From assembly GCF_016239305.1 (NCBI RefSeq), contig NZ_JAEHOQ010000015.1:1-64000 (forward strand): a stretch of 64,000 bases of DNA, written 5' to 3'. Both the position numbers and the translations under genes were made by a program. Source of the DNA: Proteus vulgaris. GTDB lineage: Bacteria > Pseudomonadota > Gammaproteobacteria > Enterobacterales > Enterobacteriaceae. The first letter of the stretch is position 1. Each line of letters opens with the position of its first letter. The notes below the pieces were generated by a model. It did not search any database, was not told where the DNA came from, and worked only from the letters and a program-made list of their open reading frames with translations. This document shows positions 1-8,643 of the stretch, in pieces.

Positions 1-120
1 ATGTATAAAAGTAAAAAAGTAGATTTTTAAAAAGATGTACTTTTTATTTTAATTATTGATTTTATTTTTTCTTTAATTATCTACAAGTTAAGTGATTATT
101 AAAAATAAAATTAATAGTGA

Positions 121-149
121 TAAAAAAGCCACTCAAAATGAATGGCTTT
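121..149 (-). terminator. Rho-independent terminator of sdaA
   Basis: Arms 125-134 and 140-149 pair over 10 bp, including one G-U wobble, around a 5-nt loop. Read on the minus strand the stem is followed by a run of T. It lies just past the sdaA stop codon. I see nothing else in bases 1-120, which are very AT-rich. Confidence 0.8.
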
Positions 150-166
150 AGCTAAAACAAGGTTAA

Positions 167-1528
167 TTAGTCACATTGTACTTTTATTGCTAAACCACCG
201 CGTGATGTTTCGCGATATTTAGCATTCATGTCTTTACCCGTTTCATACATAGTTTCAATGACTTTATCGAGAGAAACTCGTGGCTCACTGGTACGACGAA
301 TGGCCATACGTGCCGCATTGACTGCTTTGACTGAAGCAATAGCATTACGCTCAATGCACGGGACTTGTACTTGTCCTGCAACAGGATCACACGTTAAGCC
401 GAGGTTATGCTCCATACCGATTTCAGCCGCAATACAGACTTGCTCTGGGCTTCCACCTAATAATTCAGCAAGACCCGCAGCAGCCATTGAACAAGCTACG
501 CCGACTTCACCTTGGCAACCTACTTCAGCACCTGAAATAGAGGCATTCATTTTATAAAGAATACCAATTGCACCAGATGCTAAGAAGTAACGTAAATAGG
601 TTTCTGGTGTTACTGGTTCGATACAACGGTCGTAGTAAGCCAATACTGCTGGCACGATACCACATGCGCCGTTAGTTGGTGCTGTTACAACACGTCCACC
701 AGCTGCATTTTCTTCATTTACGGCCAATGCAAACATGTTGATGAGATCAACGACTTTCATTGGATCGTTTGACAGGCTGTTGCTTGATGTTAATAAACGA
801 TTTAATGCGGCCGCACGGCGAGGTACACGTAATGGACCTGGCAATACACCTTCTGTATTTAAACCGTGTTCAATACATTCTTGCATTGTTTTATAAACAT
901 CAGCGAAATATGCATTGATTTCTGCTTGGGTGTGCAGATCTAGCTCATTTTTCATCATTAAGCTAGAAATGGATAAACCCGTTTCTTTGCAGTGTTTTAA
1001 TAACTCTTCTGCACTAGCATAAGGGTATGAAACAGGTTTGCTATTAAGTGTTGATTTACCAAAATTTTCTTCATCAACGATAAAACCACCACCAATAGAG
1101 TAGTAAGTTTTTCTATATACTTCTTTGTCGCCAGCAAAGGCATGAATAGTCATACCATTTTCATGTAATGAGAGGTTGTCATTACTGAAATGCATACTTT
1201 CTGCTGGGAAATCAACAATTTTTAAGCCATTTGCTAATGATAGTTTGCCAGTTTCTTCAACGTTGCGAATAAAGCTGGGAATGCTGTCAATATCGACAGT
1301 AGCAGGTGCGTTACCTGCTAAGCCCATAATAATTGCAATATCAGTGTGGTGACCTTTGCCTGTTAAAGACAAGGAGCCGTAAACATCAACAGCTACACGA
1401 GTGACAGACGCAATCAATTCCTGGTTGACTAAATCATCGACAAATTCTTTACCCGCTTTCATTGGCCCTACGGTATGAGAGCTAGAGGGTCCGATGCCCA
1501 CTTTAAACATGTCGAAAACGCTAATCAC
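167..1528 (-). CDS. sdaA: L-serine dehydratase (L-serine deaminase), iron-sulfur type
   Basis: Converts L-serine to pyruvate and ammonia in the cytosol with an oxygen-labile [4Fe-4S] cluster. The 453-residue length matches the single-chain enterobacterial enzymes (about 454). The N-terminal half has the beta domain with the GPSSSHTVGP motif; the C-terminal half has the alpha domain, with clustered cysteines at about 338, 346, 380 and 391 (GCQGEVG, TCDPVAGQ, VPCIERN) that supply cluster ligands in this family. The start is GTG, supported by an AAGGAG Shine-Dalgarno six bases upstream. The neighbours nudL, pabB and yoaH lie in the same order as at E. coli sdaA, which favours sdaA over the paralogue sdaB. 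Confidence 0.95.
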   Translation of the reverse strand: MISVFDMFKVGIGPSSSHTVGPMKAGKEFVDDLVNQELIASVTRVAVDVYGSLSLTGKGHHTDIAIIMGLAGNAPATVDIDSIPSFIRNVEETGKLSLANGLKIVDFPAESMHFSNDNLSLHENGMTIHAFAGDKEVYRKTYYSIGGGFIVDEENFGKSTLNSKPVSYPYASAEELLKHCKETGLSISSLMMKNELDLHTQAEINAYFADVYKTMQECIEHGLNTEGVLPGPLRVPRRAAALNRLLTSSNSLSNDPMKVVDLINMFALAVNEENAAGGRVVTAPTNGACGIVPAVLAYYDRCIEPVTPETYLRYFLASGAIGILYKMNASISGAEVGCQGEVGVACSMAAAGLAELLGGSPEQVCIAAEIGMEHNLGLTCDPVAGQVQVPCIERNAIASVKAVNAARMAIRRTSEPRVSLDKVIETMYETGKDMNAKYRETSRGGLAIKVQCD

Positions 1529-1712
1529 GTCAGACTCCTTAATAATAAGAGAGAGGGTTAAAAAGAATAAAATATAGTTATTTATAGTAAAGGGATCGTT
1601 TTTACGATTATATCGTCCCGTTAATGATGTAGTTTACAACATTTTTTTAAAATAGCTAAGTAGAGTTGTGAACGCGATGATAAAAAGCACAAGCTGAATA
1701 GAAAATAACGCC

Positions 1713-2291
1713 TTAAGTGATATGTAAAGCAAGTTTATGTAAAATAGCTGCCGTTAATCCCCAGACAAGATGTCCATTATAAGGGTAAAAGTAAATCCGA
1801 TGATTTTCACCTGAACGGCGAAAATCGAGTGGTTGATAATGTTGGGCATTGAGCACATGACTTAATGGCATTTCAAAGATAGAAGCGACTTCAGTTGGGT
1901 TTTGGCGTAAAGATAAACCTGCGGGAATTACCCCCACAATAGGGGTAACCAAATACCCACTTGAACTTTGCAATGGCGGTAATTGCCCAATCACTGAAAC
2001 GGCATTGGGTGGAATAGCGACTTCTTCGTGGGCTTCTCTTAGTGCGGTTTCAATAAGATTGTTATCTTCAGGATCACTTTTTCCACCAGGTAAAGCGACT
2101 TGACCCGCATGAGAGCGTAATGTTGATGCACGTTCTGTTAATAATATGGTTGGATTAGGCTTATTGATAATTGGCAGCAATACAGCTGCCGTTTTTTGGG
2201 CGTGAGGTAACTGATTTACCTTATCATCAGGTAATGTGAGTTGAAAACGATTGATAAAAGTATCAATGGGTGTCATCGACAGAAGACTCAC
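1713..2291 (-). CDS. nudL: Nudix hydrolase NudL (putative CoA pyrophosphatase)
   Basis: A 192-residue Nudix protein of the NudL/YeaB family, expected to hydrolyse CoA or related nucleoside diphosphate derivatives using Mg or Mn. The CoA-type motif around LLTERASTLRSHAGQV is followed directly by PGGKSDPED and the helix REAHEEVAI, which gives the RE..EE metal ligands of the Nudix box. The conserved glycine near the end of the box is alanine, as I recall for E. coli NudL. The gene overlaps the 3' end of pabB by 29 bases; an internal ATG at 2276 would shorten the overlap. It is probably cotranscribed with pabB. Confidence 0.92.
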   Translation of the reverse strand: MSLLSMTPIDTFINRFQLTLPDDKVNQLPHAQKTAAVLLPIINKPNPTILLTERASTLRSHAGQVALPGGKSDPEDNNLIETALREAHEEVAIPPNAVSVIGQLPPLQSSSGYLVTPIVGVIPAGLSLRQNPTEVASIFEMPLSHVLNAQHYQPLDFRRSGENHRIYFYPYNGHLVWGLTAAILHKLALHIT

Positions 2292-3648
2292 TTAAAACAG
2301 TTAATATTTGCCCAAGTTTATCGAATGTTTCTTGGTACTCTTTTTCAGCAACACTATCAGCAACAATACCACCACCCGCCCAACAGTAAATCTTATTTTT
2401 TTCTGTCAACAAAGTACGGATGCTGATATTGGTATCCATTGTGCCACAAAAACTAATGTAGCCAATCGCACCACAATATCCATGACGGCGATGTGGCTCC
2501 AATTCTTCAATGATTTCCATTGCCCTGATCTTAGGTGCGCCAGTGATTGAACCGCCGGGAAACGCGGCTCTTAATAAATCGGTTGCTGTTAGATGTGAGG
2601 GAAGCCGTGCAGTAATAGTACTAACTAAATGGTGTACTGCTGGAAAACGTTCAACAACAAACAGTTCTGGCACTTTAACAGAACCTGTGACGGCAACTTT
2701 TCCAATATCATTACGCATAAGATCAACAATCATTAAATTCTCTGCGCGATCTTTACGTGAGCTTTGTAGTAGTAGTGCTTGTTTATCATCTTCTTCGGGG
2801 ATTACTTTGCGAGGCAGTGTTCCTTTTATAGGGCGTGTTTCTATTTTATTATCAGCTAAATGAATAAAACGCTCAGGGGAAACACTTAACACAAAATTAT
2901 TGGGCAAACACATAAAAGATGAAAAGGGGGCTTTATTGGCTTCATTCAAGGTTAAAAATGCATTCCATTCACTACCAATATAATTTGCGCTAAAACGTTG
3001 AGCTAAATTAACTTGATAGCAATCACCGGAAAGCAGGTATTGATGAATCTTAGCAATTTTTTCGTTGTATTCAGCGTTGTTAATGTTAGATTGCCAGTCA
3101 GTGGTTAAGGCAAATGGAGTATCAATCGATGTGGATGTTTGGTTTTCTAACCACTGTAATCGCTCATCAATATTGTCATAGCTAATTAAAGTGGCTTTTT
3201 TTAATTCATGATCAACAATTAATGCCCAATCATAAATTCCAATAGCCATATCTGCAAAATTGAGTTCATTTTTAGCATTTTCAGGTAATTTTTCAATACG
3301 ACGACCTAAGTCATAACTCCAAATACCCAAAGCTCCACCTAAAAACGGCAATGAGTCATTGTATTCTGGATGAAAATTAAATTGTTCTAATTCTTGTTGG
3401 ATAAGTGTGAAAGGATCTTTTTTAGAACGTCTGACCGTGCCATTTTTTTCTTTAATTGTTGTGGTTTGCTTGCGAGTTTCTAAAGTTACAAGAGGATCAG
3501 AGACAATAATATCAAAACGGTTATGAGGATGTTCGGCAAAGCCAGAATGAAGTAAACTAGACCAAGGCAATGAAGCGATGGGAGAGAATACCCGTAGTGC
3601 TAGATCTTGGGTATAAATGAGCTCACGTTGTTGTAATTGCATATCCAT
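2263..3648 (-). CDS. pabB: Aminodeoxychorismate synthase component I
   Basis: Makes 4-amino-4-deoxychorismate from chorismate with ammonia from PabA, for p-aminobenzoate and folate synthesis. At 461 residues it is full length (E. coli 453). The N-terminal anthranilate-synthase-I-like domain (about 1-140) contains LPFLGGALGIWSYDLGRR. The chorismate-binding domain (about 190-455) contains SGDCYQVNLAQR, SPERF, TRPIKGT with the PabB-type lysine, DRAENLMIVDLMRND, and AAFPGGSITGAPK. No glutaminase domain is fused, so a separate pabA is needed. The start is uncertain by two codons (two nearby ATGs, weak Shine-Dalgarno). Confidence 0.95.
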   Translation of the reverse strand: MDMQLQQRELIYTQDLALRVFSPIASLPWSSLLHSGFAEHPHNRFDIIVSDPLVTLETRKQTTTIKEKNGTVRRSKKDPFTLIQQELEQFNFHPEYNDSLPFLGGALGIWSYDLGRRIEKLPENAKNELNFADMAIGIYDWALIVDHELKKATLISYDNIDERLQWLENQTSTSIDTPFALTTDWQSNINNAEYNEKIAKIHQYLLSGDCYQVNLAQRFSANYIGSEWNAFLTLNEANKAPFSSFMCLPNNFVLSVSPERFIHLADNKIETRPIKGTLPRKVIPEEDDKQALLLQSSRKDRAENLMIVDLMRNDIGKVAVTGSVKVPELFVVERFPAVHHLVSTITARLPSHLTATDLLRAAFPGGSITGAPKIRAMEIIEELEPHRRHGYCGAIGYISFCGTMDTNISIRTLLTEKNKIYCWAGGGIVADSVAEKEYQETFDKLGQILTVLSESSVDDTH

Positions 3649-3760
3649 CTTATGACCATGTAAACAAAGTATGTTGTATCATTCGCACAATGAATTGTAA
3701 TCAAAAAGATTATATTCATGTAAATACAAAATAGAAGTTGATAAAGATAAGAGTAACATT

Positions 3761-3943
3761 ATGTTTCTAGGAATGCCTACATTAACACACGAAGAACAAC
3801 AAAAAGCAGTAGAAAAAATTCAATCTCTTATGGCTGAGGGAATGAGTAGTGGGGAGGCTATTCAGTTGGTTGCTCAAGAATTAAGAGAAAAGCACACAAC
3901 GCGTGAATCGGTTTCTATCATATTTGATGATGAAAATGAATAA
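3761..3943 (+). CDS. yoaH: YoaH family small protein (UPF0181)
   Basis: A 60-residue protein matching E. coli YoaH in length and motif. [14 protein letters not shown] and [11 protein letters not shown] are characteristic, and the tail is acidic (DDENE). Function is unknown. It is divergent from pabB, as in E. coli. It is predicted to be soluble and mostly helical, with no signal peptide. Confidence 0.9.
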   Translation: MFLGMPTLTHEEQQKAVEKIQSLMAEGMSSGEAIQLVAQELREKHTTRESVSIIFDDENE

Positions 3944-4039
3944 AACATTTTTTTAACAAATGTCACAAATATGTTGTTAACCCTATGCTATGCTTAATGG
4001 AAATACATCCTGTTTTAAGGGATATTTTCGGGAGGTTAT

Positions 4040-4429
4040 ATGAAATTAAGCAAGTTAGTAGGTCAAACAGGGATACTTGGTGTAGCTCTTTTACTTACTG
4101 TTTCTTTTGGCGCATCTGCAGAAAATGTCGATAATGTTAATAAAGATGTTGTACGCTCTGCACCCTTTGCGAGTTGTGTTAATTTAGACAACAACCAACT
4201 TGTTACTAGAGTGAAGAATGATTATTTACAAAATCGTCTTCCTCGTTGGCAAGAAGATAAAAAGGCGCTGGGTCCGAAACCTGTAGCAAGTATTAATGCT
4301 AATGAAATTATCAAGATGGATAATAACTATCAGATGGTATTGAATGTTCGCGGAGCGAGAACAGACCTTCGTTACAACGTTCAAGTCAATTGTGATGAAA
4401 ATACCATCACTTATGTTTCACCTAAATAA
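4040..4429 (+). CDS. yebF: YebF-like secreted protein
   Basis: A 129-residue exported protein. Residues 1-28 form a signal peptide with predicted cleavage after FGASA. The mature part has the YebF features: a cysteine in FASCVNLD, the DYLQNRLPRW segment and a second cysteine in VQVNCDEN, which probably form the family disulfide. E. coli YebF is exported and can reach the medium through outer-membrane porins; its physiological role is unclear. The ATG follows GGGAGG with good spacing. holE lies convergent downstream with a shared palindromic terminator. Confidence 0.85.
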   Translation: MKLSKLVGQTGILGVALLLTVSFGASAENVDNVNKDVVRSAPFASCVNLDNNQLVTRVKNDYLQNRLPRWQEDKKALGPKPVASINANEIIKMDNNYQMVLNVRGARTDLRYNVQVNCDENTITYVSPK

Positions 4430-4466
4430 TAGATAAGTGATAGTTTTCCGTCGTTAACAGGTTGAA

Positions 4467-4498
4467 AAAAAGAGATAAACTTAAGTTTATCTCTTTTT
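4467..4498. terminator. Bidirectional terminator between yebF and holE
   Basis: A perfect 32-base palindrome with 16-base arms. It starts with A5 and ends with T5, so each strand has a T-rich 3' side. It sits between two convergent genes. Confidence 0.85.
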
Positions 4499-4527
4499 TG
4501 TCATTAAATATTATCGAGAAAGTACTA

Positions 4528-4761
4528 TTATTTTTTCGCTTGAGGCTCATAAGGTAAACGAGAATAATGTTGGCTTCTTGCACGATAAAACATTAGCCTT
4601 TCTTGAAAAAAAGCATGAAGTTCTTGAGGCTGTTCTCGTAAAACCGCATCAGCAACAACAGGCATATTATATCGCTCTTTAAAGGCAACTCCTGAAGCTG
4701 CTAAGCTTACATTTATTTTGTCTTTTTCTTCTTGTGTTAATTCTGAAAGGTTATAACCCAT
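4528..4761 (-). CDS. holE: DNA polymerase III theta subunit
   Basis: A 77-residue protein closely matching E. coli theta (76 aa), which binds and stabilises the epsilon proofreading subunit of the polymerase III core. The diagnostic central segment is [11 protein letters not shown], and the protein ends with the conserved SRLPYEP. The frame opens further upstream, but GGAGG is six bases from the ATG at 4761, and starting there (MGYNLSEL) gives the family length. I therefore reject longer starts. Confidence 0.93.
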   Translation of the reverse strand: MGYNLSELTQEEKDKINVSLAASGVAFKERYNMPVVADAVLREQPQELHAFFQERLMFYRARSQHYSRLPYEPQAKK

Positions 4762-5061
4762 CATTCTCCTCCCTATAACAATACGAATAAAGTAAAAGAG
4801 CATGCTTATTAATGCAAGTAAATAAAGATATTAGTCATTATATAATGATAAAAAATAGGCGCTTTATTTAGATGATTTTTTAATCAGTATCATTAAATAT
4901 AACAATAAAATATAATTATTCACTAATTGTTATACTACTTTATAGGTAATTCAAATAATTAAAAAGATAAAAATTGCATTTATACACATAATTAAATCGA
5001 TTTTAAAATAGACTAAAAAATAGTTTTCCTCTGCAAAGAGTAAATAAATCGAATGTTTAAT

Positions 5062-5075
5062 TTGATTTAGATCAA
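5062..5075. promoter_or_regulatory. Candidate FNR binding site
   Basis: TTGAT-N4-ATCAA, a perfect match to the FNR consensus. It is about 300 bp from holE and 1.0 kb from the symporter gene, so its target is unclear. A chance occurrence in AT-rich DNA is quite possible. Confidence 0.35.
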
Positions 5076-5202
5076 TGAAAAAAACAAAGAAATTTGCATC
5101 AAGAATAGATAAATATTGTTAATTTATTGAATGGGGGCTATCTATGTGTTTATTTTGTATTACTTGACAATGGGTTGCGATAAGATGCTGAAATATTGAG
5201 AT

Positions 5203-5231
5203 AAAAAAATGCCCTGTTGGGGAAACAGGGC
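5203..5231 (-). terminator. Orphan minus-strand terminator
   Basis: Arms 5211-5218 and 5224-5231 (GCCCTGTT with AACAGGGC) are 8 bp and GC-rich in AT-rich surroundings. On the minus strand they are followed by one A and seven T. No annotated minus-strand gene ends here, so an untranslated RNA entering from the right is possible. Confidence 0.55.
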
Positions 5232-6102
5232 GAAAAATAATACAACACCAGGGAAAAACATAGTATAAATAAAATTAACTAAATGGTTAATAGGTAAACT
5301 TACGTGATTCTTCATTTTTTTATTAATATGAAATAAATATTTAATACCTTTTAATTAGTACTCAAAAAAAAGGAGCGCTATTAATGAATAGTAAGTGAAT
5401 AAAAAAGAGAAAGGTTGCCAATCAATGATATTCGTAAAAATGAGAAATAAAAAGATATATTAAGATTTAAATATTTGAATAAGTTTATAAGAGAAATTAT
5501 AAATTATACATTTTGTCTTACTGTAATATCTTATTAATATTAAAGTATTTTATTGATTGAGTAATACAAAATGTTTATTGTTAATTATTATAAAAAGCTT
5601 ATTTCTTAAATGTTAATTATCATAATGATTAATCAATATTTCAAAATATTACTTTAACGAATCATTTTGATTTTTTATTTTGAAATTTATTTTAGATAAT
5701 AAAGAAAGTTATTTGCTGATGCTTTTTTAAGCTGTATGTTTTTTTTCTAAAATGACTGATTAACTTAATTATTAAAGTATTAGTTTTTCTTTTATGAGTT
5801 AATTTAGTTAATAAACATTTATTTATCTTAATGATATATATGGTTTTTTTATTTTGTAATATTGTTTGTTTTAGTTAATAAGATAATTAAATTTAAATAC
5901 TAACATGTAAAAAAATAAACAAAAAATATACATATCACACAATCTTGTGTTACATTTAATTCGCTTTTTACACAGCGATTTTTGATATTACATAAAGATA
6001 TACTCGGATCATTAATTGATTCAATTACACGGTGTTTATTCGTTTTTATTTCAATAGCGATGTAAGGATAAGTTATATACGTTATTATACAGGGGGATTA
6101 AT

Positions 6103-7575
6103 TTGACTGGGCTAATAAACTTTGCAAATAACATTTTATGGGGATATGTCCTTATCTACTTACTTCTAGGAGTTGGTATTTATTTTACTATTCGTACTGG
6201 GTTTATACAAATCCGACATTTTAGCCATATGTTCTCTATTTTAAAAAATAGCCATAAGTCAGATAAATCAGGGATCTCTTCCTTTCAGGCGTTATGCACA
6301 AGCTTAGCTGCGCGCGTGGGAACCGGAAATTTGACCGGTGTCGCCATTGCATTAACGGCAGGCGGGCCTGGTGCTATTTTTTGGATGTGGGTTGTTGCTC
6401 TAATCGGTATGGCAACATCTTTAATTGAAAGCACACTAGCACAACTTTATAAGACAAAAGACGATGAGGGTAATTATCGCGGGGGACCTGCTTATTATAT
6501 GACGAAGGGATTGAAAATGCGCTGGATGGGCGTTCTCTTCGCTATTTTCCTAATCATTGCTTTTGGTTTGGTTTTTAATGCGGTTCAAGCCAATTCGATT
6601 GCGCAAGCAACAGCATCAGCTTTTGATTTTGATCCATTTTATGTCGGTATTTTTTTAGTGGTAACCAGTGGATTTATTATTTTTGGTGGTCTGCGTTGGG
6701 TTGCTCGTGTTGCAGAGTTAGTTGTCCCTATTATGGCAACTGCTTATTTATTATTAGCCTTCTGGGTTGTCGCTGATCATATTGAACGCTTGCCTGATGT
6801 TTTCCTGTTAATCTTTAAAAGTGCTTTTGGTTTACAAGAAGCTGCTGCTGGTGCGATAGGTTACGGCATTAGCCAAGCAATGACTCAAGGTATTCAACGA
6901 GGCTTATTTTCTAACGAGGCCGGAATGGGGTCGGCTCCTAATGCGGCTGCTTCTGCAACACCTTACCCACCTCATCCGGCATCTCAAGGTTATATTCAAA
7001 TGCTTGGTGTATTTATGGATACGTTGGTTATCTGTAGTGCAACAGCAGTGATCATTTTGTCATCAGGTGTACTCGATAGTTATCCTGAGGGCATTAATGG
7101 CATTCAATTGACACAATTAGCGTTGTCATCGAGTGTTGGTGGTTGGGGAAGTACCTTTATTGCTATTGCTATTTTCTTCTTTGCTTTTACTTCGATTATT
7201 GCCAATTATGCTTATGCAGAAAGTAATATGATTTTCCTTGGGCGTAATCATACAACAGGGCTATTCCTTTTACGTTCAGCTGTATTAGCAATGGTGATGT
7301 TTGGTGCTTTAGCGGATATGCCTCTTGTTTGGAAAATGGCTGATCTCTCGATGGGGCTAATGGCAATGACAAATTTAATTGCCATCATATTACTTTCAGG
7401 TGTTGCATTAAAATTGGTCAAAGATTATAACCAGCAACGACAAGCAGGTTTATTGCCAACTTTTGATATACGCCAATATCCAGAGCTACAAGCTGATATT
7501 GAAGATGGTATATGGGAAAATAATATCATTCCTGATGAACCTTTAGTTCGATGTGAAAAAGTCAGCAATAACTGA
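6103..7575 (+). CDS. Alanine/glycine:cation symporter family protein (AgcS)
   Basis: A 490-residue inner-membrane transporter of the AgcS/SAF family, expected to import alanine or glycine with sodium. Family segments are present: an early NNILWGYVLIYLLLGVG helix, SFQALCTSLAARVGTGN near residue 65, GGPGAIFWMW, YRGGPAYYM, and GLFSNEAGMGSAPNAAA near residue 270. About ten to eleven hydrophobic helices are visible. The start is TTG, preceded by AGGGGGA at 6091-6097, which fits better than any downstream ATG. It is monocistronic with its own terminator. Substrate specificity cannot be read from the sequence. Confidence 0.9.
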   Translation: MTGLINFANNILWGYVLIYLLLGVGIYFTIRTGFIQIRHFSHMFSILKNSHKSDKSGISSFQALCTSLAARVGTGNLTGVAIALTAGGPGAIFWMWVVALIGMATSLIESTLAQLYKTKDDEGNYRGGPAYYMTKGLKMRWMGVLFAIFLIIAFGLVFNAVQANSIAQATASAFDFDPFYVGIFLVVTSGFIIFGGLRWVARVAELVVPIMATAYLLLAFWVVADHIERLPDVFLLIFKSAFGLQEAAAGAIGYGISQAMTQGIQRGLFSNEAGMGSAPNAAASATPYPPHPASQGYIQMLGVFMDTLVICSATAVIILSSGVLDSYPEGINGIQLTQLALSSSVGGWGSTFIAIAIFFFAFTSIIANYAYAESNMIFLGRNHTTGLFLLRSAVLAMVMFGALADMPLVWKMADLSMGLMAMTNLIAIILLSGVALKLVKDYNQQRQAGLLPTFDIRQYPELQADIEDGIWENNIIPDEPLVRCEKVSNN

Positions 7576-7601
7576 AGAATATAAAAAAAGTGTCAAAATG
7601 G

Positions 7602-7633
7602 AAAACCCATATTCTTTAATATGGGTTTTTTTA
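7602..7633 (+). terminator. Rho-independent terminator of the AgcS gene
   Basis: A perfect 12-bp stem (7602-7613 with 7618-7629), a 4-base loop and a T tract. It is strongest on the plus strand. Confidence 0.9.
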
Positions 7634-7673
7634 TTACAATTTAACTTTGGGAACATTAACTCAAGGATCAGAA

Positions 7674-8513
7674 ATGAAGTCTAGTCGGTATTATATTGGA
7701 TTACTTATTGCAGTAAGTCTCTTAAGTAGTTGCGTTCAACAACCAGAGTTTATTGATAGAGGCGATTATATTGCTAAAGTTATCCCTAATAAGCAGGATG
7801 CTAATGACTGTGTTAAATATCTAGTTATGCATTATACCGCGTTAGATGATGAGCGTTCATTGAAGGTTCTTACTGCTGGGCGAGTCAGTAGCCATTATCT
7901 TATTCCAACACACCCTCCAACTATTGATGGAAAACCTGTTGTTATTTCATTAGTAGATGAAAGACAAATTGCATGGCATGCAGGTGTTAGTCAATGGGGA
8001 GAGGCAACAAGCTTAAATCATTGTTCTATTGGGATTGAGATAGTTAATCTGGGTTACCGTGATAATGGAAAATTTAGATATTGGTATTCTTATACGGCAG
8101 ATCAAATGACGACAATTTCCCTTGTCATGAAAGATATTATTGAACGCTATGATATTGAGCCCCAAAATGTACTAGGCCACAGTGATATTGCTCCTTTAAG
8201 AAAAGTCGATCCTGGTCCTTTATTTCCTTGGGAGAGGCTTGCGGATCAAGGAATAGGAGCTTGGCCTGATAAACAGTTAGTACAAGCATATTTAGCTGGT
8301 AGAGATCCTTCAGAGCCTGTCGATATTGCAAGTTTTCAAAAGTTATTACAGCAATATGGTTATCAAACACCAACAAATGGCGTGTTAGATGATAAAGCGC
8401 TTAAGGTTGTTAAAGCTTTTCAAATGCATTTTAGGTCAACAAGAGCGAATGGTATTCCTGATGCACAATCAGAAGCAATTTTAAGGGCTTTGATTGAGAA
8501 ATATCGAACTTAA
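7674..8513 (+). CDS. amiD: N-acetylmuramoyl-L-alanine amidase AmiD, outer-membrane lipoprotein
   Basis: A zinc amidase that cleaves the bond between N-acetylmuramic acid and L-alanine in peptidoglycan and anhydro-muropeptides. From the ATG at 7674 it has 279 residues. The N-terminus is a lipoprotein signal with lipobox LSSC at about residue 20. The Amidase_2 domain shows MHYTA, SSHYLIP, GIEIVNLG and GHSDIAPLRKVDPGPLFPW, which supply the zinc-binding His and Cys/Asp-equivalent positions and catalytic residues. A C-terminal peptidoglycan-binding domain (about 205-279) follows. The frame is open back to a TTG at 7647, but AAGGA at 7663-7667 and the lipoprotein signal support 7674. Confidence 0.9.
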   Translation: MKSSRYYIGLLIAVSLLSSCVQQPEFIDRGDYIAKVIPNKQDANDCVKYLVMHYTALDDERSLKVLTAGRVSSHYLIPTHPPTIDGKPVVISLVDERQIAWHAGVSQWGEATSLNHCSIGIEIVNLGYRDNGKFRYWYSYTADQMTTISLVMKDIIERYDIEPQNVLGHSDIAPLRKVDPGPLFPWERLADQGIGAWPDKQLVQAYLAGRDPSEPVDIASFQKLLQQYGYQTPTNGVLDDKALKVVKAFQMHFRSTRANGIPDAQSEAILRALIEKYRT

Positions 8514-8560
8514 AATTTCCTGTGATGAATAGACAGTAAAAACGTGGATAATCAAAAAAT

Positions 8561-8600
8561 AAAAAGCGTCTCCAATATAAAAATTGAAAGACGCTTTTTT
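8561..8600. terminator. Bidirectional terminator between amiD and brnQ
   Basis: Arms 8561-8570 and 8590-8599 (AAAAAGCGTC with GACGCTTTTT) enclose a 19-base loop with a short inner CAAT/ATTG pairing. It sits between convergent genes. Confidence 0.8.
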
Positions 8601-8643
8601 GATAACTAACGATCAGCGTTACAAATTATGTGTTATATGCTGA

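Larger units (their letters stand above)
4804..6102. other. Long AT-rich intergenic region
   Basis: About 1.3 kb with no convincing protein-coding frame on either strand. It holds a perfect FNR-like palindrome at 5062-5075, an orphan minus-strand terminator at 5203-5231, and the leader of the symporter gene at 6103. The rest is long A/T tracts, possibly a nucleoid-protein-bound region (inference). Confidence 0.6.
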
